Part shown: positions 35,075 through 45,763 of the stretch, piece by piece | Position numbering within the stretch: position 1 is the first letter of the stretch | Layout of the letters: the number at the start of each line of letters is the position of its first letter | NCBI GenBank assembly: GCA_918026815.1 | Contig: CAKJVC010000191.1 | Coordinates: 124,001-188,000 of the forward strand | DNA length: 64,000 bases | DNA from: Chalara sp. BL73 | Taxonomy: Eukaryota; Ascomycota; Leotiomycetes; Helotiales | Reading direction: 5' to 3' | Notes under the pieces: generated by a model | Database searches by the model: none | Told to the model about the DNA's origin: nothing | What the model saw: only the letters and a program-made list of their open reading frames with translations | Position numbers and translations under genes: made by a program

Positions 35075-36992
35075 ATGGCTTCTATAGAAAAAGACAGCGA
35101 AGCTTACACAGGACCATACCATGTTCTTATTATCGGAGCTGGTGAGTTATTTGGGCTTGAAAGTGCGCATATGTCTAGTTGACACATATATAGGCGCTTG
35201 CGGACTTGCAATTGCACAAGGACTTAAAAAGGTAATTCGCTGTTCCCAAATTGCTTAATGCTTCATTAATAAGAGTGGATAGAATGGAATCTCTTTCACT
35301 GTGTTCGACAAGGAACCTGCCACCGGTAGAGTCCGAGATTGGGGAAGTAAGTTGCTTATAATGGCTTGTTGATCTTGACAGAATCATTCCTTTAACAAAG
35401 TTGAAATTGAACGATTCTTGAGATCAATCCAACCTCCGTCTGAAAAGGGCTTCTAACATCGATTCCGATCTAGTGGCCTATTTTTGGGCTTCAGAATTTG
35501 TTCCACAACTTCTTCCTCAATCTATCTTTGATAACCTCCCGACAGCAGAGATAGATTATGGTCTCACCACACCACAGGGGGCGATACATGAATATGTTAC
35601 CGTTCGTAATAGTGGGTCCTGATTTCCCTCAAAATTCCTACATTGCTCTCTACCTAAGTGCATGAAACCAAGTTCTTACCAGATGCTAACGATGTGTAGC
35701 AAGTTCTGGAGAAGTACTGAAAATATTGCCCACTCCAGGTGGTCGGCGAGTTAGTCGGAAACGCCTTCGTCAGGTTCTGCGTCAAGGCATCGATGTTCAG
35801 TATGAGAAGCAACTAGTTGATATTTCCTATCCGAGTTCAGGCATTACGGTACATTTCAGTGACGGTACCACAGCATCAGGCTCTCTAGTCGTTGGCGCAG
35901 AGTTTGTCATCTTTCTTAAATTACTCCTCCAGTTTTGATAGAATAAGGTATTTAGATGCGCCTTGAGAAGTGGTTATGAACCCAAAACGGATCCAGGGCG
36001 ACTTCAGGGATATCTAAATCTCCTCCACCCGATGAAAAGTTCGTGGAACCGATTACTAATCATTTTTTTGACAGTGGTGGCGCGTCTAAAGCTAGACGTC
36101 TGTTACTAGGTGATAAGGCGGAGCCAACTCCTCTACCTATTGGAAGTACGTATTTCTCTATAGAACCCAAAAAGTGATAGAGGATTCTGTTCAAATAGTT
36201 TCCACTCAATCATTCCCAGATATGGACTTGAAATGGTGAAATGATAAGCGATGGAACCAAGGTCGATTGGCCGCTGCTAACTAGGACTCAGTGAGCAACT
36301 TTAATTGCCAGTACACTAAGGAGCAAGCCCTTTTCATTCGGAAAAATCTTGCCAAGCACACTGATTATGGCATTCATCCAAAGGGTTTATTTTATCTGAT
36401 GTCCATTCAAGATGTCCCAGATCCTGAAGATGAAAGTACTTGGTACTTCCAGCTTCTAACCTCATGGAAAATCAGTCTCCAAACCAACACGAGCAAGGAT
36501 GAAACATCCGAAGAGAGATTAGAGTTTCTGAAGGGGCTCACTGCCGACCATGCAGAACCGCGAAAGAGCGCCATGGCATGGGTGCCAGAAGGTCATCATG
36601 TTCCTCGTGATCGCTTGACCTTCTGGAGTCCTGTTCCATGGGACACACATGATGGACGAGTCACGCTCGCCGGCGATGCCGCACATGCAATGACATATCA
36701 TCGGGGACAGGGCTTGAACAATTGCCTGCATGACGCAGGCAGCCTAGTTGCCTCATTGGTCCAAGTAAGCAAGGGTGAAAAGAGTGTTCAAGATGCATTG
36801 GCCGCATATGGGGAGGAGGTAGTAGAGCGAGGAGCTACAGAAGTCGAGATGAGTAAGAAACAAACTCTGATGTTGCATGACTGGGATAAGTTCATGGATT
36901 CGCCAATTATGAAGATGGGTAATCTGGCGCCTACCAAGAGACAGCAGCCAGTTACTCCTGAAGCTGCGCCAGCACCTGTGGAGTCCAATTAG
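35075..36992 (+). CDS. FAD-dependent monooxygenase (aromatic-ring hydroxylase-like, FAD_binding_3)
   Basis: An NAD(P)H-dependent flavoprotein hydroxylase; the substrate is unknown. Predicted 426 aa from seven exons: 35075-35141, 35194-35231, 35283-35346, 35474-35611, 35700-35901, 36075-36145 and 36292-36992 (total divisible by three). The dinucleotide-binding Rossmann motif GAGACGLAIAQGL is at residues ~21-33 and is built across two introns. VVGADGGASKARRLLLG gives the DG motif, and VTLAGDAAHAMTYHRGQGLNN at ~317-337 is the second FAD-binding GD motif. The C-terminus is Pro/Ala-rich. Such enzymes occur in secondary metabolism and aromatic catabolism, but no PKS, NRPS or terpene gene is nearby. 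Some introns are long (127-173 nt), which hid the gene as separate short frames. Confidence 0.88.
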
Positions 36993-37350
36993 TTTCAATT
37001 CGTTTCGTGTCGAAGCAACAATTATTTAGCCAACTTACAGAATGCCAGCCACTTGATTCTTTTACCAATCGTACCCAAAGTTAAATTATCCTTTCTGTTA
37101 GGATAATTCTGGGCATAGGAATCGTAACTCAATTTAGTAATAAGCTAAGGACTCATTCAGTAGAAGTGTAGAGATGATAAAGCTCATAGCCTCCTCAAGG
37201 CCTTATTGCATCTAGTTGTCCTTATCTCCTCTTAAAAGGTACAGCACTAGCTATGAGGCTAAAAACAACAGCGTAGAAGTTAGGCACGAGAAAGACGAAG
37301 AAAGTAATGAGTATACCAGGAGTTTATTCAGCTATCACATACTCAGCACA
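36993..37350. other. Convergent 3' region between the monooxygenase and riboflavin synthase
   Basis: 358 bp between two stop codons facing each other. AT-rich; nothing else seen. Confidence 0.5.
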
Positions 37351-38094
37351 TCAAAGCCCCTTACTCGCTAACCGCGAATCAACCAGCCTCTGAACTATCT
37401 TCTCCAGGATCGCCGGCTCACCTCCCACACCCCTCTCAAAATATCCCTCAACAGCCTTCTCAACGTACTTCCCAATCTGATCAACCTCCACGTTAACCTC
37501 CTCCCCTACCTTCTTCCCCGCCGTAACAATCCTTTCTTGCGTATAGGCAATCAACATAACCTCCCACCAGCCCTCTTCATCCTGCACCTTCGTAACCGTC
37601 AAACTCGCGCCGTCAAGCGTCACGTAACCCTTTTCCACCACATACCGCAACACCTCTCTCTCCCTCGGCTGTAGTCGAAAGGTCAACGCGTTTCCATCCG
37701 GCGTTACGCTCAGTATAGAAGCGGTGGTATCGACATGTCCTTGGACGAAATGCCCGCCCATGCGAGTCTCTGCCGACACGGCCCGCTCGAGATTCACTTT
37801 GCTGTTTTTCGTCAGGGAGCCGAGGTTGGTCCGCCGCAGGGTCTCTGGCGCGACGCCAACTTTGAAGGTTGAGGCATCGAAGGAGGTTACGGTGAGGCAG
37901 GTGCCGTTTACACTGATGCTGTCGCCGAGGTGGCAGTCCTTTAGAATCTCGCTGGCTTCGGAGATGGTGAGGGTCGTGCCGCCATCTTCGGATTGGGGAT
38001 TCAGCTCGGAGACGACTTCGTTTGTTAGCAAGTTAGCGGACAAGGTGAGGGGGAAAGGGGTACCTCCAATTATCTCGACGATGCCTGTGAACAT
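37351..38094 (-). CDS. RIB5: Riboflavin synthase (alpha-type, lumazine-binding)
   Basis: Last step of riboflavin synthesis: two molecules of 6,7-dimethyl-8-ribityllumazine give riboflavin and a pyrimidine that is recycled. Predicted 247 aa, single exon. It starts with the diagnostic MFTGIVEIIG and contains two lumazine-binding repeats: GDSISVNGTCLTV with FKVGVAPETLRRTNLG in the first, and GGHFVQGHVDTTA with YVTLDGASLTV in the second. The C-terminal helix is QIGKYVEKAVEGYF. Length and motifs match fungal orthologues. It is convergent with an FAD-dependent monooxygenase. Confidence 0.96.
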   Translation of the reverse strand: MFTGIVEIIGGTPFPLTLSANLLTNEVVSELNPQSEDGGTTLTISEASEILKDCHLGDSISVNGTCLTVTSFDASTFKVGVAPETLRRTNLGSLTKNSKVNLERAVSAETRMGGHFVQGHVDTTASILSVTPDGNALTFRLQPREREVLRYVVEKGYVTLDGASLTVTKVQDEEGWWEVMLIAYTQERIVTAGKKVGEEVNVEVDQIGKYVEKAVEGYFERGVGGEPAILEKIVQRLVDSRLASKGL

Positions 38095-39153
38095 TGTGCC
38101 TGAGATTTGGGTTTTGAGACTTGTTGCTTGGTGGTGGATTTTCTGAGTGGCATGACACCTTGCAACCCCGCCGGAGACCCCGGAAGAGAATCGGGACTGG
38201 ATCGGCTAACCTAATATATCACTTTTATACTACCCGAAGCTCTTCAATGATTCAAGAGTTTCTCAGATGATCATGCGATTTCAGACAAATGGATATGTTT
38301 CTTAATAACCGCAATGCCAAGTCATATTAAGAGTAGACTGGCTAAATTAGGTGAAGACGCCTTAACCCTAAGAAAATATATTGTAGCCGGAACCGCATAA
38401 AAGTAGAGTCGGGCATACAGGACCACTAGGAATACAGGAATAGAAATAGAAAATCTATCAATAATATGCTTGTAGGTGATAATCAGAGATAAACAGAACC
38501 TCTATTAGATGTAACCGTTGAAACTAGAAAGGTTATATTTGAAGTAATCTTCGACGCGGCTTACCCAAAATTCTTCTAGTCGAATTCACGATAAATGGTC
38601 TCTAATGATATGTTCAGCCTAGAAACTCATTGCAAGCTTGGTTTTTAGGTTTCTAAACTAAATATGGGTTATCTCCTCCAGGTAATGCAGCGAAAAGTCA
38701 GAGCCCGCTCTGGTTTTCTTACTCAATCCTGTTATTATTTCTGCTTAATCAAAATTATCGCAGAATACTATTTCGCTGTGTACTATCACTTACGCTTTTT
38801 ATAGAGAAGTTCACGAGTAGTTAAGCATTCTTTGACGATTTATCGACGATGGGAGTTCTAAAAATTGAGACGTCATTAAACATGGATGTTGCATATCAGA
38901 TAGCTTTGCACAAAATGAGCCTTGTGCTCGACGGTGTCTTCAACCTGGATTAGCAAGTGAGGAAGCTAAACTTTCGAATTTGGGATTGCATGAACTTTCG
39001 TTACTTCGGTTTGGTATCTGAATTCCAGCTCAATGCATCTTACTATCTGTTGTGTCTAAGCCTTTAGGCGTTGTACAGCAATATCATCCTGCGCATCCTT
39101 TAAGAGGAAGCTACCTTCAATCAGTACGGGACCAAATAAACGCTTGGGGAAAC
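38095..39153. other. 1.06 kb spacer, no supported gene
   Basis: AT-rich apart from the riboflavin synthase promoter at the left end. No coding frame or RNA gene recognised. Confidence 0.45.
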
Positions 39154-40195
39154 CTACTTATACCACACCATGGTCGGGAGGACCGTCCCTAGATGCCATA
39201 GGGCATGGGCATCCAACAAACCCCACCACGGAGGAAAATCTAATATCTCCAATCCCATTGCCAGCATAACCCACGCAACCACAAAACCTGGCCACATCGC
39301 CCAAACGCGTCCTGAAGCCTTGTATTTTTGGTAGCTGAACACGCTCCACATTGTGTTTTGGATAACTCCCACAACGACGTTCGCGGCGATGTTGTAGGAG
39401 TAGTCCCAATCATAGAATTTTAGATATGCAACGTGCAGAACATATAGGGTAATACAAAGACCAGTCCATGCCCGCACGAGCGACTTCATTTCCTTCCCTC
39501 CCTGATCGAGCCTAAATATACGAATCGGTGTATAGTACATCCCGTAGAGTACAGTCCCGCCTGCCGCAAAATAATCCAATTGTTCTGTCAAAGCGAAGTC
39601 TCTCGTATGAAATATCATACTGAAAGTCCAGGCAGTCATCCCGAAATATGCAAAGACCACATAGTACTTCCGCATCGTATACGAGGCTGGGATGTTCCCC
39701 AGGATTTTAGCTAGACCATTTTGATGAGCGAGGAAGTTCAGGAGGGAGAAGAAGACCGAGAACGGCTCTTGCATGCCCAGAAATCGATAAAAGGGCCATT
39801 TCCCGTGAAATTGGAGGATGCGCTCGTTTTGAGAGACGCGCAGGTCGGTTATTATGTGCTGGCATGTGTAGTCGCATTCGGCAGGGCAGTCCCAGAGAAG
39901 GAGCTCATGAAGGAGAGCTATACCATTAGCCCACGTATTCAAAAGGAGCGACATACTTACGGATAGCTGTCCTTTGCCCTGGAGCACAATTCTCACGCTC
40001 GCAGACCTGTGCTCGTTAGTAGTCGTACTTGGAGGGCTTGGACAATCCTACCTGTCTACATTCTTGGAATTCTGGGAGCCGATCGCCAGCAGAAGCGTGT
40101 ATGGGTGATATAAACAGGACTACCAAACAAAGATAGGCTACCAGTCGTACTGACGCGTCAATTGATTTCTGCCTGACTATCATGTTGTTGCTCAT
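39154..40195 (-). CDS. PER1: PER1-like GPI-anchor lipid-remodelling protein
   Basis: An ER multi-pass protein (PGAP3 in animals) that acts as a GPI phospholipase A2, removing the sn-2 acyl chain from GPI lipid. Predicted 317 aa from exons 40195-40052, 40006-39961 and 39917-39154 (introns 45 and 43 nt; total divisible by three). A signal sequence (LVAYLCLVVLFISPIHASA) is followed by a Cys-rich lumenal region (CERENCAPGQ, LLLWDCPAECDYTCQH), then HGKWPFYRFLGMQEPFSVFFSLLNF and further helices. MIFHTRDFALTEQLDYFAAG holds the conserved His and Asp, and DAHALWHLGTVLP near the C-terminus holds the second conserved His pair. The start ATG precedes the signal sequence. Confidence 0.93.
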
Positions 40196-42076
40196 GCCTC
40201 ATTCTAAAAACATTGTGCACCAGTTCATTGCCAGAAACGCCAAGCTCCACTTTATTATATCGCGTATTAATCAGCAGATCAACTGCCCTGGGCCACGGGA
40301 ATAAATATTGACTCCCGCCCGTTAACGACTCTTCCTAGGAGTACAGGCATGACTTCAACATTGACAATGAAATTTGCCATGGATAGAGCTTTCGATGATG
40401 GAATTGATCGCCTGTGCCTCAACTTAAGCCAATTGCTCAATTTCTCCACAAATGGAAGTGCCTTTGCCAAGTAGTCAACTTTTCATTAGGGTATGGTAGT
40501 TATCCACAATCTATCTTCACCACATTATGTTTGCTTGTGCTACGTGATTGTAGGCCTTATTTCCTTCTCTAGTGCATAGCACAGCCTAGTATGACGGTCT
40601 TCCTCCCAGAAGTTTCACTCTTTTAACCATAGTGATTTGTCTATCATAGATTTTACTGGCTGGGTACCGCTGCAAACACCTTAACTTATCTTGCTATAAT
40701 TCAATTCCTCATGAATACCCGATGAAGCACCTCATGAGGTAGTAGCTCCATTTTGAGTTCAACATACATAATAGGCATACAAATCCATAAAAATCTCCAC
40801 GTACTGCTAAATTTGAACACATCAAGCTTGTTATGAGGCACGTAGTAATAATTTGAGGCTATCCCGCATATATCAGGCGCAGTAAGTCTGCTTGCTTCAG
40901 TTGATTCTAATACATCCCGGCTGATTCAGACACTTTCTCACTACCAGCCTTTCATAATAAACTATATCTCACCTGGTTTGCCCGACATCCTTCTAGAGAG
41001 CTTATCCATCGCAACTTTCAGTTGTATCAGAGACGCGATCATAATCATAATGAACTCAAGTATCTGAGCCGAATTGAGAAGCCAGATTGATGGGAAATGC
41101 GGAGATAGGACGGGGACAATTTGACTCAGTCGCTGGGACAACTTCCACCCAAGAAGCGTCTCTCGGGCTTTGATAGAAGTATCAGATAATAAATTAAATG
41201 GTCCTTTTGGTAGGTGGAAGCCATTCATTATAGTATTTTGCTAAGATTCAAAACCAGATTCTCAAAAAGAAGCGATCGGCAAAGATTTACTTTCAGGTGT
41301 CTCAAATAACATCAAGTCAATAGATGACAAAAATATCCTGTCTTCGTCTAGCAAGAAACAAGTATGCTCGTTTTCTAGTTCCCAGACAATTCCGATGGTG
41401 ATGTCGAATGGTGTAATTCAAGGATCGAAGAGATGGTTTTATCTTGGGGACAGGGTGGGAAAGACGTCCTGCTAAACAACGACAAACAGGTTGGGAGACA
41501 TTGGAAAGATACCTCACCAAGAACCAGAATGTTTTCTGACATGAAAACAGCCATATTCGAAAGCACCTCCCTTAGGGTGGCTTTTGTCTTCAACTTATTA
41601 TTCAATGCGCTTGGACACCAGTGCCAGCGGGCTGTAGAAGGGATGAGAGATTTTCGATTTCAGTTAATGCCTCGCCGCCGTCGCGAGATTTAAGATGACA
41701 ACGGTTGAGATGGAGAAATTAATAGGTATCATCATGACTTGTATCGCCCTACCACATGGGCAGAGCAAGAAATTAATGTGGTAATACTGCTCGCACATGA
41801 AATTTTTATTTGCAGGAACCCGAGAATTGTTGGGATGCTTTTTTATTCAATCAACCATTTTTAGACATAAGTTTAGATCCCTGTGGTTCCACATAAAAAA
41901 GGAGAACTTGAAGGACAATGCACAAAAAAAGACATTAGAGCTCATGGACTAGCGTGAAAATACCTTGTTGCACCGTTGTGTAGTAGGCCACCGTTCAGTG
42001 AATTCTGGTCACACCGCTTGGGCACAAAAGTATTTCATCAACACCACTCTAGCTATAAAGAAATGCAAAACGAAAT
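40196..42076. other. 1.9 kb spacer, no supported gene
   Basis: Short family-less frames only (41317-41693 on both strands overlap each other and show no similarity I recognise). Confidence 0.4.
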
Positions 42077-42148
42077 GGACGATGTGGGGATTGAACCCAC
42101 GACCTCTCGCATGCAAAGCGAGCGATGCTACCACTGATCTAACCGCCC
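42077..42148 (-). tRNA. tRNA-Ala(UGC): tRNA-Ala (anticodon UGC)
   Basis: 72 nt on the minus strand without intron. The acceptor stem GGGCGGT pairs with ATCGTCC (two G-U pairs). The anticodon stem CTCGC/GCGAG encloses the loop TTTGCAT with anticodon TGC, and the T arm contains GGTTCAATC. CCA is not encoded, as usual in eukaryotes. Open frames across it on both strands are by-products. Confidence 0.96.
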
Positions 42149-42851
42149 AAAGATGAAAAAGGTTGTGCTTAAAATCATTTATAAACCAATAAAATTTTCG
42201 CAAGACATGACTGGCTCGGCTGCAAGTCTATGTGCTGTCAAGTCTAGCCGAGGCTATGAACATTCCGCGTTGTGCGAGAAAGGACTTCCCTGTAGCAAGC
42301 TGTCAACAAATCTTCAAGCTAATATATGGCCTGAGGGAAATTTTCGTATTTCATACAATTTCCGCATTAAAGAATCAGCAGAATAATAAAGGCTCAAGTT
42401 TGTGCTCTAACGAGTGGGTAACTCGAAAAGTCCCCTCCCTTTTTGCTTCCGACACTCACTTCCATGCTCATCCACATCTCAGCTGCTCAGGACTATGGAA
42501 AAGTGGAAGATGCCTATGCTGCACTTCAATATCCCAGGAGTATCTCGCAAATCTGACCAATGTTTTGGCACGCAACACCCCTCTTCAGGATTGGCAACGG
42601 TTATCTGACGTGAGGAAAGAGGCGCAGGAACGATCTGAGGGGTACTCCGTAGAACCTGGATAGATGCTGCTGACATTTACCGAAGACACATCCACCTTAC
42701 AAATATGCATATAAACCCGGGTTTCTCGGGTCCTCACCCAATAATCCAGTATCCCACTTAAACTCTCCCACAATATAAATCTCCCGTCTTTGGATTTCCC
42801 AACAACAATACACCACCATCCCCTCAAGAGTTGGCAAGTTTCGCAACCAAG
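42149..42851. other. Spacer and promoter of the EthD-type gene
   Basis: About 700 bp. An open frame of 143 codons (42232-42663) shows no family features. CATATAAA near 42706 could be the TATA element of the downstream gene. Confidence 0.35.
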
Positions 42852-43184
42852 ATGTCAACCCAACAAACAGCGGTGCAAGTCCTCTACCCGGCGGCCGAAT
42901 CTGCCGACTTCAACATGGACTACTACTTGAAGACGCATATGCCTCTGGTGCAGAAGCTATGGGTTCCAGAGGGTCTGAAAGGGTGGAAAGTCATTTCCTT
43001 GGATCCAGCATCCGGGTTTCGCGTGGAGGCCATCTTGACCTGGGAGAGTGAGGAAGCTTGGAAGAAAATTGCAGCTGCGCCTCAGGCGGCAGCGTTTTCG
43101 GAGATCATGGGCGATATCAAGAACTTCACGACGGCGTCACCGCAGATATGGACTGGGGGTATCGTAGGAGGCTGGAGTGCTTGA
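42852..43184 (+). CDS. EthD-domain protein (ferredoxin-like alpha+beta fold)
   Basis: Predicted 110 aa, single exon, starting MSTQQTAVQVLYP. The core AAESADFNMDYYLKTHMPLVQKLW is characteristic of EthD proteins, and the fold ends with ILTWESEEAWKKIAAAPQAAAF. Family members form dimeric alpha/beta barrels. EthD was first found in ether (ethyl tert-butyl ether) degradation, and fungal members often act in polyketide cyclisation or oxidation, or have no known role. No biosynthetic cluster is adjacent, so the role here is open. ATG at 42852 is the first methionine in the frame that suits the fold. Confidence 0.88.
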   Translation: MSTQQTAVQVLYPAAESADFNMDYYLKTHMPLVQKLWVPEGLKGWKVISLDPASGFRVEAILTWESEEAWKKIAAAPQAAAFSEIMGDIKNFTTASPQIWTGGIVGGWSA

Positions 43185-43881
43185 GAGACGTGCTTCAGTT
43201 ACAGTCGGATGAAAGGAATAGTCTTGGAGGATAATGGCTATACCAGTTGGCAGCGTTCTATTTGCGAGTTTCTATCCAGGAAGCCAAATGGCGAGATTTC
43301 CAATATATTTTCGGTGGGATCAAATCACAATTTCTTCATGTTTCCCATTGAAACTGTTCGTCGACGTCATCATATCGGGTTCTGAGGCAGCTTCGGTCAA
43401 ATCAAAACGAATACAAAAATACTTTGAGATATAGTGACAAGCGAATAGCTTCTTCACGAGTCTTTATTTCCTGACATCATTGCTAAAGGCGGTTTCAAGG
43501 CTTCTGAGCTTCTTTGCGATACGGCAAGTTGAGCATGCTTTTCCACTTACGAAGGCTAACACGTGACAATATCACACAATGTGACAGTATGCGAAGTTCT
43601 GGGCTCAGTTCATGGAGAAGGTGATATTAAGTCTTGCTTCTCGTAGTACGCAATTGTATTTAACATTAAGAGCTTAAGAACTGTGTTCATACTGGTTGGA
43701 CTTGCTCGCTTGTTCAGTAGCCAGGGGGTGAGGTGGCTGCAAACACAGCCACAGTGACAATTCTGTAGGCGCCTGGTGATGTCTTGCATAGCCTCATGAA
43801 TTTTGTATATGTGTAGATTGTTCGAATTCAATGAGTTACAACTACGAAGTATGGGCGCGCGGTTGGCGATAAGAGCCAGAA
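43185..43881. other. Spacer, no supported gene
   Basis: About 700 bp between two genes on the same strand. Short frames only. Confidence 0.4.
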
Positions 43882-45733
43882 ATGGGGACACCCTTTCAGA
43901 TTGTACCGCAGGACAGATTTGGTGGATCCGCCTCTCTTCCGACACAGCCAACACGGCTTGCTAATTTTGATGGTCTGCTTGCTTCCCCGAATCAAAGATT
44001 CTCGGGGTGGTTTAATGGTGATGCCTTAGTGAGGTAAGCTCTCTAAAATACTCCAACTTGACCAACTTTGACGAAAAACGAACAGTGGACTTGAGCCAGC
44101 GCGTCAAGCCTTCGAAGATGCACTAAAGGAGCTTCGCATCACCACATCTGACGAAGAAGTCACGAAATGGCTCAAATACCCAACCAGTATCGGGGACGTG
44201 GAGCGCGCAGTCTCATCCGCAAAAGAGAAGTATGAAAAGAAGTCTGGAAAGCCAAGAATCAGAAAATGGCTTGCCAGCTGCTCTTCAAAATTGATGCACT
44301 ATTCCGGAGTCATGGATACACTCGCGCAGCACCATCCGGAGTATGTTTCTCTTGCTTGGGGAGCCTTCAAGTTTCTGTTTATAGTAAGTCCTCTCCATAC
44401 CTTAAAGTAAGTTAGAGTGTCTACTAATCGTCTTCAATAGGCTGTCCTAAATTACGAGGAGCTTCTAACAGAGATTTCCAAAACCATTGCCAAGATTGCT
44501 GATGTTCTGCCACGGGCAGAGCTAGTGTCAAACCTATACCCAACTCAGCGAATGAGACTTGCTGTAGCGCAGCTTTATGGGAAGATCCTCTGTTTTGTAC
44601 AAGAAGCCATGAAATGGTATAAGAAAAGGAAGATAGCGCATTCAGTCTCCGCAGTGTTCAAGCCATATGAACTAAGTTTCAAGCCTATTGTCCTAGAAAT
44701 TACAGAAGCGTCAAGGAGAGTCGACCATGAGGCCTCTGCCGCGTCGAAAGCCGAGATTCGAGAATTGTTCTTAAAAGTACAGCAGCTTACCCAAATATCC
44801 ATTGGTAGGAACTTGACTATGTCTCCAAGATAAAATGAGCTGACCAAAACAGCGCATTTTGAGCGCCAGGATATCGCCAATCGACACCTTGCAGATCAAT
44901 TAACTAAACAAGTAGGAATTGTCCATCAGCAAAAGATGATAGAGATATCTTCCACGTTAGCATTGACAAGTATTCCCGATGCTAAAGACACCCTTGACTA
45001 TTGGAGATCAATCAAAGAGCGACGGCGAACGCAGTTTGTCGTGAGCCCTTCCCAAATTGCCAAGCTACAGAACTGGCATGAAAGCTCTGACGCATCACCT
45101 ATTTTCTTGGTTCGGGGCCAGGGCCTGCATAATACCTCCCGAGACTTCTTAATCGAGCTTGTAGATACGTTGCATGCAAACGGAGTGCCGACTATCTGGG
45201 CGTTGCCGCACAGCTCTTTCGAAGACGAAGAGATGACCCCAACGTTGACCGATGTGTTACTTTCATTGTGCGTGCAAGCACTAGCGCTGAACACACAGGT
45301 TCTCAACACGGGAGTCAATCCGATCTCCAGCTACCATTTTGATAACTCAATGACGGACGAGCATGCGCTTAAGCTGTTTGCACGATGCCTGGTTGGTATC
45401 TCGAAACTTTATATTGTCATTGATATGTCGGTGATATATGGTATAGTTGGGCAGGACAGATTTAGCAGAGACAAATTCATTCGGGGGATACTCGAGATAC
45501 TTCAGGCCGAAGCAAGCAATGGTGTCAAATTAGTTGTTGCGCAAGATTGGGCAACTCCGGCTATAAAGGTTGCTGATCAAGGTATGCCAGACAAATGGCA
45601 AATACTGATAGGTGGCCAAGGGCCAGGAAATTCTAGGAAAAGAGGAGGTCAGTTGAGTAGATACTCAAGCCATGTCTCGCCGCTGCGGTCGATTACAAGA
45701 GGAAAAGATTGGATATATAGAGGGAGAATATAA
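43882..45733 (+). CDS. STAND/NLR-like protein with a DUF7708-type helical N-terminus
   Basis: Predicted 564 aa from exons 43882-44033, 44086-44383, 44441-44804 and 44853-45733 (introns 52, 57 and 48 nt; total divisible by three). After ~60 residues comes a helical block that I recall from the N-terminus of fungal NACHT/STAND proteins: IRKWLASCSSKLMHYSGVMDTLAQHHPEYVSLAWGAFKFLFI, continuing through LNYEELLTEISKTIAKIADVLPRAEL. A linker follows, then an alpha/beta region IFLVRGQGLHNTSRDFLIELVDTL..GVPTIWAL, where a P-loop would be expected. The Gly-Lys-Ser/Thr signature is absent, so nucleotide binding is doubtful. LYIVIDMSVIYG may stand in for Walker B. No WD, ankyrin or TPR repeats follow. The C-terminus is basic (GNSRKRGG) and might be spliced differently. 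The gene is convergent with the AAA+ gene. Confidence 0.68.
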
Positions 45734-45763
45734 TGTACAATCTACTCTGATGCATGTTGGACA

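Noticed and set aside
42009..42203. Open frames on both strands over 41965-42203
   Set aside because: They are translations of the tRNA-Ala gene and its flanks.
42232..42663. 143-codon plus-strand open frame
   Set aside because: No family features, odd composition, no supported splice or start context; likely chance.
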